The notes: generated by a model not told the origin, from the sequence alone. A stretch of DNA of 41,359 bases from an uncultured Oscillibacter sp. (GCF_910579365.1 NZ_CAJTUX010000019.1:1-41359), one strand, 5' to 3'. Counted from the first letter of the stretch, positions 1 to 7,885 are shown. Made by a program: numbers and translations.

Positions 1-1
1 G

Positions 2-1048
2 GTCTGCCGGGTTCCCGCTTTGAAGGAACTCTTCCTCTCCACCACGGACAACGCCGTGATTATGGAGAAGGTGGCCGGCGTCCCCGGCAGCGAGAAGTTC
101 CTCTCCATGATGGAGGCCTATCGGGAGGAGTACGGCTTCAAGGCCATGTACACCCACGAGTTCATCTACAAGACCTGGTACGAGGACCCCACCCCTGTTT
201 ACGAGGCTGTCCGGGGTTATGTGGCCAACGACTATAACTTCAACACCGAGTATCAGGCCTGCATGGACTCCCAGAAGGCCGCCATCGACGGGCTTTATGC
301 CCGGGTCAGCGACCCCGCTTTGCTGGCCGAGCTGAAATACGCCCTGGACCTCTGCGTCAAGATGGCCCCCCTCACCCCCGATCATCACTTCTACATCGAC
401 CAGGGCATCTACTCCCACATGCGCGTCGCCTTTGTCCAGATCGGCAAGGCCATGGTCCGGGCCGGCCTTCTGGAGGACGCCGAGGACATCTTCATGCTCA
501 AGTACGACGAAATCCGCTGCGCCTGCACCTCTGACTATCCCGTCAAGGAGCTGGTGAAGACCCGCCGGGCCGAGATGGAGGCCGCGAAAAAGATCGCCCC
601 CCAGGAGTGGTACGGCACCGTCACCGAGTGGCAGGTTTACAACGAGCCCTATAAATCCCTGTGGGGCTATCCCCAGAAGTTCGAGGCCGAGCAGCAGGAA
701 AAAGAGACCAAGGCCGAGATCAGCAAGACCGTTCTAAAGGGCATCCCGGGCTGCCCCGGCGTGCAGGAGGGCGTGGCCCATCTGGTGTCCGACCCCTCCG
801 AGCTGGACACCGTCAAGGAGGGTGAGATTCTGGTCTGCAAGATGACCAACCCCGCCTGGGTTGTCTCCTTCTCCAAGATTTCCGCCCTGGTCACCGACAC
901 CGGCGGAGCCCTCTCTCACCCCGCCGTGGTGGCCCGCGAGTTCGGCGTGCCCTGCGTCGTCGGCACCCGCCGCGCCACCCAGCTTATCAAGACCGGCGAT
1001 AAGATTCGCGTCGACGGTTCCAAGGGCGTCGTAGAGGTCATTGGCTGA
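2..1048 (+). CDS. PEP-utilising phosphotransferase subunit, swivelling phosphohistidine domain (5' partial)
   Basis: The frame is open to the left edge, so the gene starts outside the window; the first in-window start (TTG at 20) has no good ribosome site. The last ~100 residues are a PEP-utilising mobile domain (PF00391 type): TDTGGALSHPAVVAREFG carries the phosphorylatable His at bases 917-919, followed by GDKIRVDGSKGVVEVIG. The upstream ~200 residues match the central region of PEP-synthase/rifampicin-phosphotransferase-like proteins (RVAFVQIGKAMVRAGLLEDA, then DIFMLKYDEI). There is no C-terminal PEP/pyruvate TIM barrel: the protein ends right after the mobile domain. The ATP-grasp half is the next gene, as in the alpha/beta subunits of phenylphosphate synthase. 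Likely role: the His relays a phosphoryl group from ATP to an unknown acceptor. Family is clear; substrate is not. Confidence 0.85.
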   Translation, partial: VCRVPALKELFLSTTDNAVIMEKVAGVPGSEKFLSMMEAYREEYGFKAMYTHEFIYKTWYEDPTPVYEAVRGYVANDYNFNTEYQACMDSQKAAIDGLYARVSDPALLAELKYALDLCVKMAPLTPDHHFYIDQGIYSHMRVAFVQIGKAMVRAGLLEDAEDIFMLKYDEIRCACTSDYPVKELVKTRRAEMEAAKKIAPQEWYGTVTEWQVYNEPYKSLWGYPQKFEAEQQEKETKAEISKTVLKGIPGCPGVQEGVAHLVSDPSELDTVKEGEILVCKMTNPAWVVSFSKISALVTDTGGALSHPAVVAREFGVPCVVGTRRATQLIKTGDKIRVDGSKGVVEVIG

Positions 1049-1123
1049 TTTGTCTCACGCCGGCGCGGCGCACGGCCTGTCCGCGCGCCGCGTCCCACTT
1101 CTGTTGGAAAGGATTTATGTACC

Positions 1124-2086
1124 ATGAATCAGTATCTTGCTTGGTTTGACGAGATTCCCGACGAAGAGCTTGCCCTGGCTGCCGGAGGCAAGGGCGCCAG
1201 CCTCTGCCGGATGTCCCGGGCGGGGCTCCCGGTGCCCGGAGGCTTCATTGTCCGCTCTGAGATGTTCAACGCCTATATGGAGGCCAACGGCCTCTGGGAC
1301 TATGTGTTCGAGAAGCTGGAGACCATCGATTTTTCCAGTGAGGCCTCCCTGGTGGCCGTCTCGGCGGAAATCCGGCAGAAGATCATCAACTGTCCTGTTC
1401 CCCAGGAGATGGCGGAGGACATCGTGCGGCACTATATGCAGATCGGCAGCGGCCGGGAGCCGGTGGCCGTCCGTTCCAGCGGCACCGCCGAGGACCTGGA
1501 CGACGCCAGCTTCGCCGGACAACAGGAAACCTTCCTCTTCGTCATCGGCAATGACGACGTGGTAAAGTTCATCAAAGAGTGCTGGGCCTCCCTGTATAAC
1601 GACCGGGCCATTTTCTACCGCCGGGAGAAGAGATTCGACGAGCGGAGCATCTCCATTGCCGTGGTGGTCCAACGCATGGTCAGCGCCCAGAAGGCGGGCG
1701 TCATGTTCACCTCCAACCCCATCACAAACGACTATAACACCGTGGTGCTGGAGGCGGCCTGGGGCCTGGGGGAAGCCATCGTCTCCGGCATTGTCACGCC
1801 GGACAATCTCTGGATCGACAAAAAGACCGGCGAGGTCACCACCGAGTATATTTCGGAAAAGGAGACCATGGTGGTCCGGCTCAGCGAGCGGGGCGGCACC
1901 AAAGAGGAACCCGTCCCCGAGGAGCTGCGGGAGGCCCCGGTGCTGACCGACGCCGAGCGGAACCGCCTGGTGGACCTTGCCCGGAAGATTGAGGATTTCT
2001 ACAAAAAGCCGGAGGACATTGAGTGGGCTATCATTGACGGCGAGGTCTTTCTCCTCCAGTCCCGCCCCATCACCACCATGAAATAA
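1124..2086 (+). CDS. PEP synthase/PPDK N-terminal-type ATP-grasp subunit
   Basis: 320 aa, a stand-alone PEP/pyruvate-binding ATP-grasp domain (PF01326). Visible motifs in order: GGKGASLCRMSRAGLPVPGG near the start, VAVRSSGTAEDLDDASFAGQ (nucleotide loop), QRMVSAQKAGVMFTSNP, VLEAAWGLGEAIVSG, and the closing IEWAIIDGEVFLLQSRPIT. Intact PEP synthase is ~800 aa, so this is only the ATP-binding third; its His-carrying partner is the gene 75 bp upstream. The pair should use ATP to phosphorylate the partner His. The organisation is like phenylphosphate synthase subunits, though acceptors such as pyruvate, a phenol or another alcohol cannot be told apart from sequence. AAGG lies 11 nt before the ATG. 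The 75-bp gap contains a GC-rich imperfect hairpin. Confidence 0.88.
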   Translation: MNQYLAWFDEIPDEELALAAGGKGASLCRMSRAGLPVPGGFIVRSEMFNAYMEANGLWDYVFEKLETIDFSSEASLVAVSAEIRQKIINCPVPQEMAEDIVRHYMQIGSGREPVAVRSSGTAEDLDDASFAGQQETFLFVIGNDDVVKFIKECWASLYNDRAIFYRREKRFDERSISIAVVVQRMVSAQKAGVMFTSNPITNDYNTVVLEAAWGLGEAIVSGIVTPDNLWIDKKTGEVTTEYISEKETMVVRLSERGGTKEEPVPEELREAPVLTDAERNRLVDLARKIEDFYKKPEDIEWAIIDGEVFLLQSRPITTMK

Positions 2087-2107
2087 TCATCAAAAAGGAG
2101 CAGTCAT

Positions 2108-3019
2108 ATGAGCACTTTTTCGGAACAGATCAGCAGCAACAAGGCGGTCCTCCGCTTTGACGTCGTCGGCGGCCCCAAGCGGACCGCTGTGGCGGAGGAT
2201 ATGTCCTTCCTGAATTACCGTCTGGGCTCCGTGGAGGTCTCCCACGAGATCACCAAGGAGACGCCCGATATTGTCTGGTATTACGACGAGGCCGTGAAGT
2301 CCATCCGTTATGAGAATAACCAGCTGATCCTCACCAGCTTCTGGGAAGAGGGCGAGCTGAACAAGATCATGGTCTCCATGCTGGCCAATGAGATGGACAA
2401 GGCGGGCCTCCATCCCTTCCACTCCTCCAGCGTCATCTACAAGGGCCACGGCATCCTGCTGGTGGGCGGCGAGAACAACCACGGCAAGTCCATGACACAG
2501 CTGGAGGGCTGCCGCCGGGGCGCGGAAATCTTCTCCACGGAGACCACGGTCATGGACCACGAGACCGGCATCGCCCTCTACGGTTCCAAGAACATCTACG
2601 TCCGCAAGCGGGCCAAGGGCACCGAGCGCTCCGACCTGGCCGACCAAGACGAGGGCGTCAAGATGTTCTTTGGAGACGAGCCGGAGATGCCCATGTGCTA
2701 TGAGCCCAAGCAGATGACCCTGGCCGTCATGCCCTGTATCGACGGATGGTTCAAGACCGATGTGAAGAAGATGGGCCAGTTCGAGGCGTCCTATCAGAGC
2801 TATCACTCCATGATGAACTTCTTCGGGCTGAACCAGCTGCTGTGCGGCAAGTCCGGTCTGGCCATGCCCATCATCGACACCGACGCGCGGCGGCAGGACC
2901 GGGCGGCCTTCTGCGCCAAGTACGCCGCCGGACGGCCTTATTACATGATCCGGGCCAAGAGCCCCCAGCTGGTCTTTGATGAGATCGACAAGCTGATGGA
3001 AGAGCTGAAGATGGTCTGA
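2108..3019 (+). CDS. HPr kinase/PEPCK-fold P-loop protein of unknown function
   Basis: 303 aa. The first ~100 residues are not recognised. The segment LHPFHSSSVIYKGHGILLVG followed by GENNHGKSMTQLEGCRRGAE has the layout of the HPr-kinase C-terminal domain: a conserved His (about residue 105), a hydrophobic strand, a Walker A loop (G121-S128, GxxxxGKS), a helix ending in RRGAE, then FSTETTVMDHETGIALYG in place of the usual acidic Walker B-like stretch. The last ~100 residues are unassigned. It sits 21 bp after the ATP-grasp gene with a good ribosome site (AAAAAGGAG), so it belongs to the same transcript. HprK-like domains outside HPr regulation are small-molecule kinases or PEPCK relatives; here it might be a second kinase or an accessory of the split phosphotransferase. 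Function is inferred only from the fold. Confidence 0.65.
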   Translation: MSTFSEQISSNKAVLRFDVVGGPKRTAVAEDMSFLNYRLGSVEVSHEITKETPDIVWYYDEAVKSIRYENNQLILTSFWEEGELNKIMVSMLANEMDKAGLHPFHSSSVIYKGHGILLVGGENNHGKSMTQLEGCRRGAEIFSTETTVMDHETGIALYGSKNIYVRKRAKGTERSDLADQDEGVKMFFGDEPEMPMCYEPKQMTLAVMPCIDGWFKTDVKKMGQFEASYQSYHSMMNFFGLNQLLCGKSGLAMPIIDTDARRQDRAAFCAKYAAGRPYYMIRAKSPQLVFDEIDKLMEELKMV

Positions 3020-3073
3020 GGCTTTTCTCCTATTAACAATTGAAACAACTTTGATAGAGGAGGACATGATCCT

Positions 3074-4021
3074 ATGTTAAAAGTCGTTGGAATCGGGCAG
3101 AGCCACTGCGCGGACTATGACCACGCCGTCAGCTCCCCCGACATTGAAATTGAGCAGATCACACCGAATGTATACACCTTCACCGGCATCCGGGGCTGCG
3201 ACCCCTCCATGGTCCTGACCAGCGAGGGCGCGGTGTTCATCGACACCGCCCAGTGGTTCACCCAGCTGGACCAGATGATCGAATTCGCCAAAGAGAAGTG
3301 CGGCGGCGTCAAGTACCTCATCAACACGGAATCCCACATTGACCATGTGTTTGGCAATCCCTACCTGAAAAAGGAGGGCGCCACCATCATTGCCCACGAA
3401 AAAGTGTTGGACGGATACTATAAGATTCCCCCCGCCTTCAATCAGACCACCTATGAATACAACCTGGACCTTTTGAAGCGGCAGGACCCCACCCAGACCG
3501 CCCGTCTGCTGCCGGAGGGCGAGGAGGAAATCGGAAAGCCCGACATCACCTTCACCGGCAAGCTGACGCTGAAGGTGGGCGATCACACCTTCGAGTGCTA
3601 TCACACCCCCGGCCACTCCCCCGAGCAGACCAGCATCTACTGCCCCGAGGAGCGGGTGGCGTTTGTGGGCGACAACATCTTCAACGACTGCCAGATCTGG
3701 TTCCACAGCATTGACTTCGACGCGCTGTTCAAAAGCCTGGACTGGCTCCAGAGCCTGGACGTGGACTACATCGTTCCCGGTCACGGGCCGGTGCGGGGCA
3801 AAGAGTGCATCGCCGAAAACAAACAGTTTATCTACAACTGGCTCAGCGTGGTGGGAGACGCCATCATCAACAAGGGCTGGACAAAAGAGGAGTGCATTGA
3901 GAAGATCAACTTTGCCGGCCGCTGCCCCGTGGACATCGGCCAGTCCGACTGCATGGAGTATATCTCCACCAACAACGCCCGCATCGCTTACGACTATCTC
4001 GTCCGCAAGGGCAGTCTGTAA
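3074..4021 (+). CDS. Metallo-beta-lactamase-fold hydrolase with altered first metal motif
   Basis: 315 aa. Start ATG 3074 follows AGAGGAGGACATGATCCT. The MBL fold is clear: VYTFTGIRGCDPSMVLTSEG (N-terminal strands), INTESHIDHVFGN (residues 84-95), CYHTPGHSPEQTS (His181), FVGDNIF (Asp200) and DYIVPGHGPV (His237). In the canonical HxHxDH motif the first His is Glu86 here; His88, Asp90 and His91 remain. His181, Asp200 and His237 supply the other usual ligands. The substitution should change site-1 metal binding or the metal preferred. Families of this type include thioesterases, lactonases and sulfatase-like hydrolases; the substrate is unknown. It lies between the HprK-like gene and the dehydrogenase with short gaps, so it is probably a step of the same pathway. 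Confidence 0.85.
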   Translation: MLKVVGIGQSHCADYDHAVSSPDIEIEQITPNVYTFTGIRGCDPSMVLTSEGAVFIDTAQWFTQLDQMIEFAKEKCGGVKYLINTESHIDHVFGNPYLKKEGATIIAHEKVLDGYYKIPPAFNQTTYEYNLDLLKRQDPTQTARLLPEGEEEIGKPDITFTGKLTLKVGDHTFECYHTPGHSPEQTSIYCPEERVAFVGDNIFNDCQIWFHSIDFDALFKSLDWLQSLDVDYIVPGHGPVRGKECIAENKQFIYNWLSVVGDAIINKGWTKEECIEKINFAGRCPVDIGQSDCMEYISTNNARIAYDYLVRKGSL

Positions 4022-4033
4022 CGGAGGGGTACT

Positions 4034-4960
4034 ATGTCTGAACGTCCGGTTGCCATTATTGGCAAAGGCATGATCGGCATCAGCCTTGCCGTGCTCTTTA
4101 CCGGCAACGGCATCCCCACCATTGTGCTGGCAAAGACCCGCGAGGTGGGGCTGGAGAAGTACCGTACCTACTACCGGGACCTGATTGCCCAGGGACTGGT
4201 AACGGAAAAGCAGGCCGCCGCCTGCGAAAAGCTGCTGTCCTTCACGGAGCATTACGCCGGGTTGAAAGACGCGGAGATCGTCTTCGAGTGCGTCACGGAG
4301 AAGCTGGAGGTCAAGTATGAGGTCTATGGGCAGATCGAGGCGTACTGTCCGGCGCTGAAAGCGATTGCTTCCACCACCTCCGCCATCTCTCCCGCCGATT
4401 TGGCCAAGGGGATAACGCAGCGGGAGAAGTTGATGGTCGCCCACCCCTACAACCCGCCCCATATGGTGCCCTGCGTGGAATTGGTGAAAAACGATTTCAC
4501 CGACCAGGGGGCCATCGACGCCGTCACAGAGCTGCTGGAATCTTGCGGACGGGAGGTCTGCAAGATGAACCGGCCCGCCCCCGGCTTCATTGCCAACCGT
4601 CTCCAGCACGCGCTGTACCGGGAAGCCGTGTACATGGTGGAGCAGGGCATCTGCGGCCCGGAGGACATCGACAAGTGCATCCGCTCCAGCTGGGGTCCCC
4701 GGTATACCTCCATCGGCCTGTTTGACCACTTCGACTACGCGGGACTGGATTTGATCGCCAACATCGAAAGCTACCTCTACCCCGACCTGTGCGACACCAA
4801 GGCCGTGCACCCTTCTCTCCAGGAGCGCCTGGACCGGGGCGACCTGGGGTATAAAACCGGCGTGGGGTACTACGACTGGCGGGAGCGGGATATGGACGCT
4901 TTCCGAAAAAAGATCAGCGACCCGTATCTGCGGTTCTTTAATTGGAAGCTGCCGGACTGA
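4034..4960 (+). CDS. 3-hydroxyacid / 3-hydroxyacyl-CoA dehydrogenase (lambda-crystallin-like)
   Basis: 308 aa, NAD-dependent. Start ATG 4034 follows ACGGAGGGGTACT and lies 12 bp after the hydrolase stop. The N-terminal Rossmann fold has VAIIGKGMIGISLAVLF (GxGxxG at residues 10-15); the catalytic His137 is in MVAHPYNPPHMVPCVELV; the C-terminal domain shows PAPGFIANRLQHALYREAV and ICGPEDIDKCIRSSWGPRYT. The length and the YNPPHMVP/RYTSIGLFDHF pattern point to the lambda-crystallin / L-gulonate 3-dehydrogenase / carnitine dehydrogenase branch rather than the ~280-aa 3-hydroxybutyryl-CoA dehydrogenase of butyrate formation. It is the last gene of the run and is followed by a strong terminator. Substrate undetermined. 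Confidence 0.85.
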   Translation: MSERPVAIIGKGMIGISLAVLFTGNGIPTIVLAKTREVGLEKYRTYYRDLIAQGLVTEKQAAACEKLLSFTEHYAGLKDAEIVFECVTEKLEVKYEVYGQIEAYCPALKAIASTTSAISPADLAKGITQREKLMVAHPYNPPHMVPCVELVKNDFTDQGAIDAVTELLESCGREVCKMNRPAPGFIANRLQHALYREAVYMVEQGICGPEDIDKCIRSSWGPRYTSIGLFDHFDYAGLDLIANIESYLYPDLCDTKAVHPSLQERLDRGDLGYKTGVGYYDWRERDMDAFRKKISDPYLRFFNWKLPD

Positions 4961-4986
4961 CCGGCCGCCAACGCCCTCATCATTTT

Positions 4987-5035
4987 AAAACGGGGATGTT
5001 TTTCGAACTCTTCTGCCGAAAAACATCCCCGTTTT
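4987..5035. terminator. Bidirectional terminator, 19-bp perfect stem
   Basis: Arms 4987-5005 and 5017-5035 are exact reverse complements (AAAACGGGGATGTTTTTCG) around an 11-nt loop, with A/T-rich flanks on both sides. It separates the plus-strand phosphotransferase run from the converging minus-strand aminotransferase and can terminate both. Confidence 0.9.
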
Positions 5036-5094
5036 ATGCTGCATTCCTGGAAAGAAACACACTTTTTCAGAAGATAAGGACCCATGCTGCCGCA

Positions 5095-6231
5095 TCAAAG
5101 CGTATGGATAAACCTCTCGACGCGATCCAGACCCTCCTTCAAATCCTCGTCGGAGTAGCAGTAGGAAAGGCGCATATACCCCTCGGTGCCAAAGTACACG
5201 CCGGGAATCAGGCCAACCAGCCCCTCCTTCAGCATCTTCTCACAGAAGGACAGGGAGTCCATGCCAAACTTTTGAATGTTGATGAACATGTAAAAGGCTC
5301 CCTCTGGCTCCTGGACCTCCAGACCCATGCCCGTCAGGCGCCGGTACACATAGTCCCGGCGTTTGCGGAAAAGCTCCGTCACGGGGGCGGTGTCGTACTC
5401 CAGGGCGGCGGCGCAGGCGGGCTGAACGAAGGCGGGGGCGGAGACCACCGAGTATTGGTGGAAAATCTGCATCCGGTCCCGGATGGGAGCGTCTGCCAGG
5501 CAGTAGCCCAGCCGCCAGCCGGTCATGGCGTAGGGCTTGGAGAAGCTCTGGATGACGATGATCCGGTCCCGCATGTCCTGGTACTCGGCAAAGCTGTGAT
5601 AGCGGTCCGTATAGACCAGGGTCCGGTACACGTCGTCGCAGAGGACAAAGATGGGCTTGTCCTTCAAGATGTCGTGAATGGCGTCCAGGGTCTCCCGGGT
5701 GTAAATGCAGCCGGTGGGGTTGTTGGGAGAGGTAAGGACCATGGCCTTGGTTTTCGGTGTGATAGCGGCCCGCAGGGCGGCGGGGTCGATCTGGAAGCGG
5801 TGGTTCTGCGTGGGAAGCGCCACCGGCACGCCCCGGCAGAGCTGGGTAATGGACTCATAGAGGCTGAAGGCGGGAGTGGGAATGATGACCTCGTCGCCGG
5901 GATTCAGCACGGTGGACAGAGCGATGAACAGGCTCTCCGTGGCGCCGATGGTCAGAATGATCTCCTCGGGGGAATAGCGCAGGCCGTGGGCCCGCTCCTC
6001 AAATTTGGAAATGGCCTCCAGCATGTATGGATAGCCGTTGCCGGGAGGATAGTGGGTGTCGTTTCGGTCCAGGGCGGCCTTGGCGGCGTCTTTCACCACC
6101 TCCGGCGTGTTCTGGTCCGGTTCGCCGATGGTCAGGGCGCAGGCACCGGGGGTATCCCGCACCAGGAAAGTGAAACGGCGGATTCCGGACAGCTCCACGT
6201 TCTGTACGGCGCTGTTTAAAGTCAGGTCCAT
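5095..6231 (-). CDS. Class I/II PLP-dependent aminotransferase
   Basis: 378 aa from the preferred ATG at 6231, which lies 10 nt after AAGGAG; a GTG three codons upstream is too close to that site. Fold-type I signatures: LTIGEPDQNTPEVV near the N-terminus, YPPGNGYPYMLEAIS, SPNNPTGCIYTRETLD, LCDDVYRTLVY, and SFSKPYAMTGWRLGY holding the PLP-binding lysine; MRLSYCYSDEDLKEGLDR carries the C-terminal substrate-carboxylate Arg. This is the aspartate/aromatic/alanine aminotransferase-like group (AAT_I); the exact amino acid is not predictable. It has its own sigma-A promoter (6264-6292) and appears monocistronic. Confidence 0.9.
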   Translation of the reverse strand: MDLTLNSAVQNVELSGIRRFTFLVRDTPGACALTIGEPDQNTPEVVKDAAKAALDRNDTHYPPGNGYPYMLEAISKFEERAHGLRYSPEEIILTIGATESLFIALSTVLNPGDEVIIPTPAFSLYESITQLCRGVPVALPTQNHRFQIDPAALRAAITPKTKAMVLTSPNNPTGCIYTRETLDAIHDILKDKPIFVLCDDVYRTLVYTDRYHSFAEYQDMRDRIIVIQSFSKPYAMTGWRLGYCLADAPIRDRMQIFHQYSVVSAPAFVQPACAAALEYDTAPVTELFRKRRDYVYRRLTGMGLEVQEPEGAFYMFINIQKFGMDSLSFCEKMLKEGLVGLIPGVYFGTEGYMRLSYCYSDEDLKEGLDRVERFIHTL

Positions 6232-6263
6232 AGGGTTCACGCTCCTTATTAAAATACGAGATC

Positions 6264-6292
6264 AGTATATGCGCTGGAGCGAAGCTTGTCAA
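6264..6292 (-). promoter_or_regulatory. Sigma-A promoter of the aminotransferase gene
   Basis: On the minus strand TTGACA (6287-6292), a 17-nt spacer and TATACT (6264-6269); one mismatch from consensus. The predicted start of transcription lies about 25 nt before the chosen ATG. Confidence 0.8.
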
Positions 6293-6347
6293 CGCTTTAA
6301 AGTGAAAGTTTCTCTTGACCAGCCACAGCGGCGGGGAGAGCGCGGCG

Positions 6348-6392
6348 AAACGGGACCGCCTCTCGAACGCGGTTCGAAAGACGGTCCCGTTT
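6348..6392 (-). terminator. Hairpin downstream of the 62-aa small gene
   Basis: AAACGGGACCG (6348-6358) pairs exactly with 6382-6392; an inner TCGAAC/GTTCGA pair extends the stem. It lies just past the stop of the small gene and before the aminotransferase promoter. There is only a short T stretch on the minus side, so it is a probable rather than a textbook terminator. Confidence 0.6.
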
Positions 6393-6406
6393 GGATTTTG
6401 GTGCGG

Positions 6407-6595
6407 TCAGCCGCGGCGGTAGACCCGGCTGCTGCGGCAGAACATGCCGTCGCCGGCGGTGCTCCGGTTTTTCCGGGCGGCGGCTCTGCGCATACGGTCG
6501 AAGCTGGGCTCCAGCCCGGATTTATCCATATTGGAAGTGAGCGTCAGGCCGCCAAGGCAAGGGGCGCCGGCTTCATCAAAAATCTTCTGAAACAT
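6407..6595 (-). CDS. Small hypothetical protein, 62 aa
   Basis: Starts MFQKIFDEAGAPCLGGLTL and is preceded by AGGAGGTTATCAGA, an excellent ribosome site, so the ATG at 6595 is preferred over any upstream start in the longer open frame. The sequence is rich in Arg in its second half (RMRRAAARKNRS) with no membrane segment or signal peptide. It has a plausible promoter at 6698-6726, a ~100-nt leader with two hairpins and a hairpin after the stop, so it looks like a free-standing transcription unit. No family recognised; possibly nucleic-acid binding from its charge, which is a guess. Confidence 0.5.
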   Translation of the reverse strand: MFQKIFDEAGAPCLGGLTLTSNMDKSGLEPSFDRMRRAAARKNRSTAGDGMFCRSSRVYRRG

Positions 6596-6697
6596 TCTGA
6601 TAACCTCCTGTTCCACTGATCGCGGGAGAATGCCCGCTTGGGCTCCCGCAGCTCGGTTTGGGACTTCTCCGGCGGGTGCTCCCCGGAGATTGACGTC

Positions 6698-6726
6698 AGT
6701 ATATCCTCTTCCAGCCCTTTCCGCAA
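6698..6726 (-). promoter_or_regulatory. Promoter and structured leader start of the 62-aa gene
   Basis: Minus strand TTGCGG (6721-6726), 17-nt spacer, TATACT (6698-6703). Downstream, before the ATG at 6595, the leader can form two stems: TCTCCGG/CCGGAGA and GCGGGAG/CTCCCGC, the second ending shortly before the ribosome site. Confidence 0.55.
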
Positions 6727-6811
6727 GAAGCAAACTGGGCAAAGTTTCCGGACGCGCAGATGAGAAGTTATACGTTATGCACAAAAAATTTTTAATTTTT
6801 AGGTCATTGTC

Positions 6812-6855
6812 ACCAAAGCCACCCCTTGTCTACTTAGCCGAGGGCTGGCTTTGGT
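6812..6855 (-). terminator. Second hairpin downstream of glycerophosphodiesterase gene
   Basis: ACCAAAGCCA (6812-6821) and its exact complement (6846-6855) bracket 24 nt. It lies downstream of the main GDPD terminator, with AT-rich sequence following on the minus strand after about 10 nt. It may back up termination before the small-gene promoter. Confidence 0.4.
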
Positions 6856-6863
6856 ACTGCCAA

Positions 6864-6910
6864 AACGGACCCAGGCTGGCAAACAGCTCGTTTGCCGGTC
6901 CGGGTCCGTT
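6864..6910 (-). terminator. Terminator of glycerophosphodiesterase gene
   Basis: Outer stem AACGGACCC (6864-6872) with its complement 6902-6910, and an inner GGCAAAC/GTTTGCC stem. It begins 5 bp after the GDPD stop codon on the minus strand and is followed by TTTTGG. Confidence 0.75.
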
Positions 6911-6915
6911 CATTC

Positions 6916-7668
6916 TCATCCCTGGAAGCTCTTTGCCACCTGGCAGAGAAGATCCGGGTAGTTGCTGATGATGCAGTCCACGCCCCGCGCCAGCATGTCC
7001 CGCATGTTTTCCTCGTCGTTGACGATCCAAGTGTTGACCTTCATGCCCCGCCCGTGGAACAGGTCCATGAGCTCCGGCTGGTATTGCAGCAGCATATAGC
7101 GGGGGTGCATATTGTCCGCGTTGCTTCGGGCGATATACTGCGCCATGTCCAGGAAGGGCTTATCGTAGAGCAGGCCCGTCTCTATCTCCGGGCAGAGCGT
7201 CTTGAAGCGCTGCATGGAGATGTGGTTGAAGGAAGAGACGAAAACCTGCTCCTCCATCTTGGCATCCCGAATCTCGGCGATGACCCGCTCCTCCAGCTCG
7301 GGGTAAAAGACCTCGTAATTCTTCAGCTCCATATTCAAAAGCAGTTTGGTCTCCTTGCAGAAGTCCAGCAGCTGGCGCAGGGTCCAGACGTGCTCCCCGG
7401 CGAACTCGGGGGACATCCACGCGCCGATATCCAGGGCAAGCATCTCCTCATAGGTCAGGTCCTTGATGAAGCCGGTTCCGTTGGAGGTGCGTTCCACCGA
7501 CGCGTCGTGGAAGATCACCAGCTTGCCGTCTTTGGTGATGTGAACGTCGCTTTCAATCCCGTCGGCCTCGGTTTCTTCCACGACTTTGCGAAAGGCCAGG
7601 GGGCTGTTCTCCGGATACTTGCCGGAAAACCCGCGGTGCGCGAAAAGAAGCGTCTTTTTGGAGTCCAT
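6916..7668 (-). CDS. Glycerophosphodiester phosphodiesterase
   Basis: 250 aa from ATG 7668, preceded by GAGGTTATCAC; the longer open frame upstream lacks a ribosome site and adds only basic residues. The GDPD TIM barrel is clear: LLFAHRGFSGKYPENS (catalytic His/Arg and the metal Glu), DGIESDVHITKDGKLVIFHD (metal Glu/Asp and second His), then LLNMELKN further on. No signal peptide, so it acts in the cytoplasm on glycerophosphodiesters (from lipid turnover), releasing sn-glycerol 3-phosphate. It is divergent from glpP, a regulator that responds to that same product, which supports a glycerol-phosphate role. Confidence 0.92.
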   Translation of the reverse strand: MDSKKTLLFAHRGFSGKYPENSPLAFRKVVEETEADGIESDVHITKDGKLVIFHDASVERTSNGTGFIKDLTYEEMLALDIGAWMSPEFAGEHVWTLRQLLDFCKETKLLLNMELKNYEVFYPELEERVIAEIRDAKMEEQVFVSSFNHISMQRFKTLCPEIETGLLYDKPFLDMAQYIARSNADNMHPRYMLLQYQPELMDLFHGRGMKVNTWIVNDEENMRDMLARGVDCIISNYPDLLCQVAKSFQG

Positions 7669-7885
7669 GTGATAACCTCGTTTCCTTTTCCCATTGCGGG
7701 AAACTGTTCCTTTTTTGGTGGATTCGACGGACAAAAAAGAGAAATGTTGGATATTTTACATATTACTTTTCCGGCGGATTTGTATTCTAATATACATATG
7801 TACATTCCCAACCGCCCGCGCCGCTGCGGCATGACGAAGGTGCGCCGGAGGTCCCCAGTGCGCCGGACAGAGGAGGACGCTTATC

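Noticed and set aside
3077..4810. Open minus-strand frame of 577 codons
   Set aside because: Antisense to the MBL hydrolase and dehydrogenase; low-complexity translation without motifs.
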